Shown here: piece by piece, positions 62,692 to 64,000 of the stretch
How positions within the stretch are numbered: position 1 is the first letter of the stretch
Layout of the letters: every line of letters begins with the position of its first letter
Source: Turicimonas muris
GTDB lineage: Bacteria; Pseudomonadota; Gammaproteobacteria; Burkholderiales; Burkholderiaceae_F
NCBI RefSeq assembly: GCF_002221595.1
Contig: NZ_NHMP01000005.1
Coordinates: 62,001 to 126,000, forward strand
Reading direction: 5' to 3'
DNA: 64,000 nucleotides
Notes under the pieces: model-generated
Told to the model about the DNA's origin: nothing
What the model saw: only the letters and a program-made list of their open reading frames with translations
Databases searched by the model: none
Translations under genes and position numbers: made by a program

Positions 62692-62941
62692 AACTTAATT
62701 AAAAAAGAAACCTCTCTTCACTTTCTTGGCTGCTCGCATCCCCACTTTTAGAGTGGTGTTATTCCATTGAAGAGCGCATCCTCCGCCCGCTGCTCTAACC
62801 ATAAATCAAATTTATAGGCGCAATGTAATTTGGATTATTAGAAGTGCAAACGGACGGAGGTTCTCAGAAAATGGATATGAACCAAATATTTAAGGTCTTG
62901 AGAATATTTGGGCACCATCTTTCTAAAACAACTATCAATCC

Positions 62942-62985
62942 AAGGAGGAAGAAGGTCTCAGGACTCTGTACCTTCTGCTTTTATG
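62942..62985 (+). promoter_or_regulatory. Hairpin-bridged Shine-Dalgarno site of the Dcu gene
   Basis: AAGGAGG (62942-62948) is a near-perfect ribosome site but lies 34 nt before the ATG at 62983, with no in-frame start between. The interval is a hairpin, AGAAGGT (62950-62956) with ACCTTCT (62970-62976). Folding it leaves about seven unpaired bases between the site and the ATG, a normal spacing. Confidence 0.6.
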
Positions 62986-64000
62986 ATTACTCTTATTGAA
63001 CTACTTATCGTCTTCGGAGCCATTTTCATGGGCGTCCGTCACGGGAGCTTAGCTTTAGGTTTTTGGGGCGGTTTGGGCTTAGTTGTATTGGGCGTATGCT
63101 TCGGTGTATTTCCTACTGCTCCTCCGATCGACGTTATGCTTATCATTTTGGCTGTCTGCATGCGCGCAGCCTGTATGGAAGCTGTCGGCGGCTTAGACAT
63201 TCTTGTTAGAATCGCAGCTCGCATCATTCGTGCAAAACCAAAAATGGTCGGTGTTATCGCTCCGGTTGTCAGCTTCTTCCTAACATTCTTCGCTGGTACA
63301 GGAAACGCTGTCTACGCTATTCTGCCAGTGGTTTATGAAGTGTCTTACAACGCCGGTGTACGTCCTGAAAAGGCTATGGCTGGAACTGCTGTTGCAGGTC
63401 AAGTAGGTATCACTGCCAGCCCGATTGCCGCTGCTATGGCTGCTATGATTGGTTTGTTTGCTCAAAACAATCACGGAGATATCGGCTTGGGTTCTATCTT
63501 AATGATTACATTCCCAGCTTGCTTAATCGGTGTTGTTCTTGGATCCGCTATCTGCCTTCTGTTTGGTAAGGGTTTAGATGACGATCCTGAATATCAAGCT
63601 CGTCTGAAAGCCGGTCTTGTTCTTCCTCCTCAGCCAATCTCCAATCACAAGCTTCCTCCGCAAGCTTTATGGTCTGTTCTTATCTTCTTGGGCGCCATCG
63701 TTGTCATCGTTGCAGCCGGCTTCTTCCCTGAACTAAGAGTTCTTCCGGGTCAAACCAAGGGCGTTGGAATGGCACTTGTGATCGAAGCTGTCATGCTCGC
63801 AGCCGGCGCTCTCATGATGCTCTTCTGCAAACCTGATGTTAAAAAAGTGGTTAAGAGCCCCGTCATGGAAGCTGCCGTTGTTTCACTTGGATGCGTGTTT
63901 GGTGTTGCTTGGATGGCTGACTCCTTCATCGCTGCTAATAAAGAAGTCTTCCTTCAGGTTGCTGGACAATTAGCACAAACCGCCCCCTGGCTGTTCTCAT
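62983..64000 (+). CDS. Dcu-family anaerobic C4-dicarboxylate transporter (partial at right edge)
   Basis: The first 339 codons of a DcuA/DcuB-type carrier: MITLIELLIVFGAIFMGVRHG, GGLGLVVLGVCFGV, PPIDVMLIILAVCMRAACMEAVGGLDILVRIA, FFAGTGNAVYAILPVVYEVS and AGQVGITASPIAAAMAAM. These carriers exchange fumarate or aspartate against succinate during anaerobic growth. That suits the aspartases and fumarate-reductase-type proteins nearby. The C-terminus is outside the window. In 62692-62982 I see a small CCACT/AGTGG hairpin and a possible 42-codon leader frame from ATG 62872 that overlaps the start. No other gene is visible there. Confidence 0.92.
   Translation, partial: MITLIELLIVFGAIFMGVRHGSLALGFWGGLGLVVLGVCFGVFPTAPPIDVMLIILAVCMRAACMEAVGGLDILVRIAARIIRAKPKMVGVIAPVVSFFLTFFAGTGNAVYAILPVVYEVSYNAGVRPEKAMAGTAVAGQVGITASPIAAAMAAMIGLFAQNNHGDIGLGSILMITFPACLIGVVLGSAICLLFGKGLDDDPEYQARLKAGLVLPPQPISNHKLPPQALWSVLIFLGAIVVIVAAGFFPELRVLPGQTKGVGMALVIEAVMLAAGALMMLFCKPDVKKVVKSPVMEAAVVSLGCVFGVAWMADSFIAANKEVFLQVAGQLAQTAPWLFS

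Noticed and set aside
62872-63000. A 42-codon frame from ATG 62872 overlapping the dcu start
   Set aside because: GGAGG lies 10 nt upstream, but composition is not protein-like and it merely spans the hairpin and start region; kept only as an alternative in the dcu finding.

Overview
Organism. The window looks like the chromosome of a gut-type, asaccharolytic, anaerobic or microaerophilic betaproteobacterium, most likely Burkholderiales, family Sutterellaceae (Parasutterella/Sutterella/Turicimonas-like). This is an inference from content: the ftsY-ftsE-ftsX-rpoH-trmL block, a Burkholderia-type porin, a very long DUF3683/FAD/Fe-S oxidoreductase, Tat-exported flavoproteins paired with small multihaem cytochromes, many LysR regulators, and an emphasis on amino acid and C4-dicarboxylate metabolism. 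No ribosomal RNA, tRNA, CRISPR array, prophage or intact insertion sequence was seen.

Layout. 1-9.6 kb: start of pstB (reverse), an AAA/DUF4143 ATPase with a three-copy 15-mer at its start codon, a BMP-type nucleoside ABC transporter (1694-6419), and pstSCA (6699-9404). Both pst units have four-repeat Pho-box arrays with identical geometry. 9.6-20 kb: housekeeping genes (HxlR/NAD-binding pair, purine permease, trmL, rpoH, ftsX, a degenerate ftsE, ppx, ftsY, rsmD, coaD) and a Crp/Fnr-like regulator. 20-24 kb: Tat flavoprotein, tetrahaem cytochrome and porin. 24-30 kb: HIT protein, giant FAD/Fe-S oxidoreductase, ilvA. 30.4-31.0 kb: a decayed DinJ/YafQ toxin-antitoxin pair. 31-34 kb: M20 peptidase and NhaC-family transporter under a clear lysine riboswitch. 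34-37 kb: ccmI-ccmF-ccmH. 37-41.7 kb: an ArgH-like lyase, cyclodeaminase, glutamate formimidoyltransferase and iron alcohol dehydrogenase. 41.9-54.4 kb: MdaB-like protein, flavoprotein remnant, LysR/aspartase pairs, a Tat FMN hydroxyacid dehydrogenase with a trihaem cytochrome, and LysR/ureohydrolase. 54.5-64 kb: NfeD/paraslipin, DMT permease, a nucleophile-less alpha/beta hydrolase, two adjacent aspartase-like genes with complementary catalytic motifs, another DMT permease, LysR, and the start of a Dcu C4-dicarboxylate carrier.

How it fits together. Five genes belong to the aspartase/fumarase/argininosuccinate lyase superfamily, whose reactions release fumarate. Periplasmic flavoproteins with c-type cytochromes, a Ccm system to make them and a Dcu exchanger fit a lifestyle that turns amino acids into fumarate and uses it or related compounds as electron acceptor. 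Most of these enzymes have a dedicated divergent LysR regulator.

Most interesting. 58179-60699 encodes what looks like a two-component aspartase-type lyase. One protein keeps the first two active-site regions and has lost the catalytic serine loop. Its neighbour keeps a perfect serine loop and has lost the other two. In this superfamily each active site is built from three subunits, so the pair may form an obligate heteromer. Other points of note are the lysine riboswitch on a transporter/peptidase operon, the ArgH-like/formimino cluster, a hairpin-bridged Shine-Dalgarno site in front of dcu, and degenerate catalytic motifs in FtsE, CcmH and an alpha/beta hydrolase.
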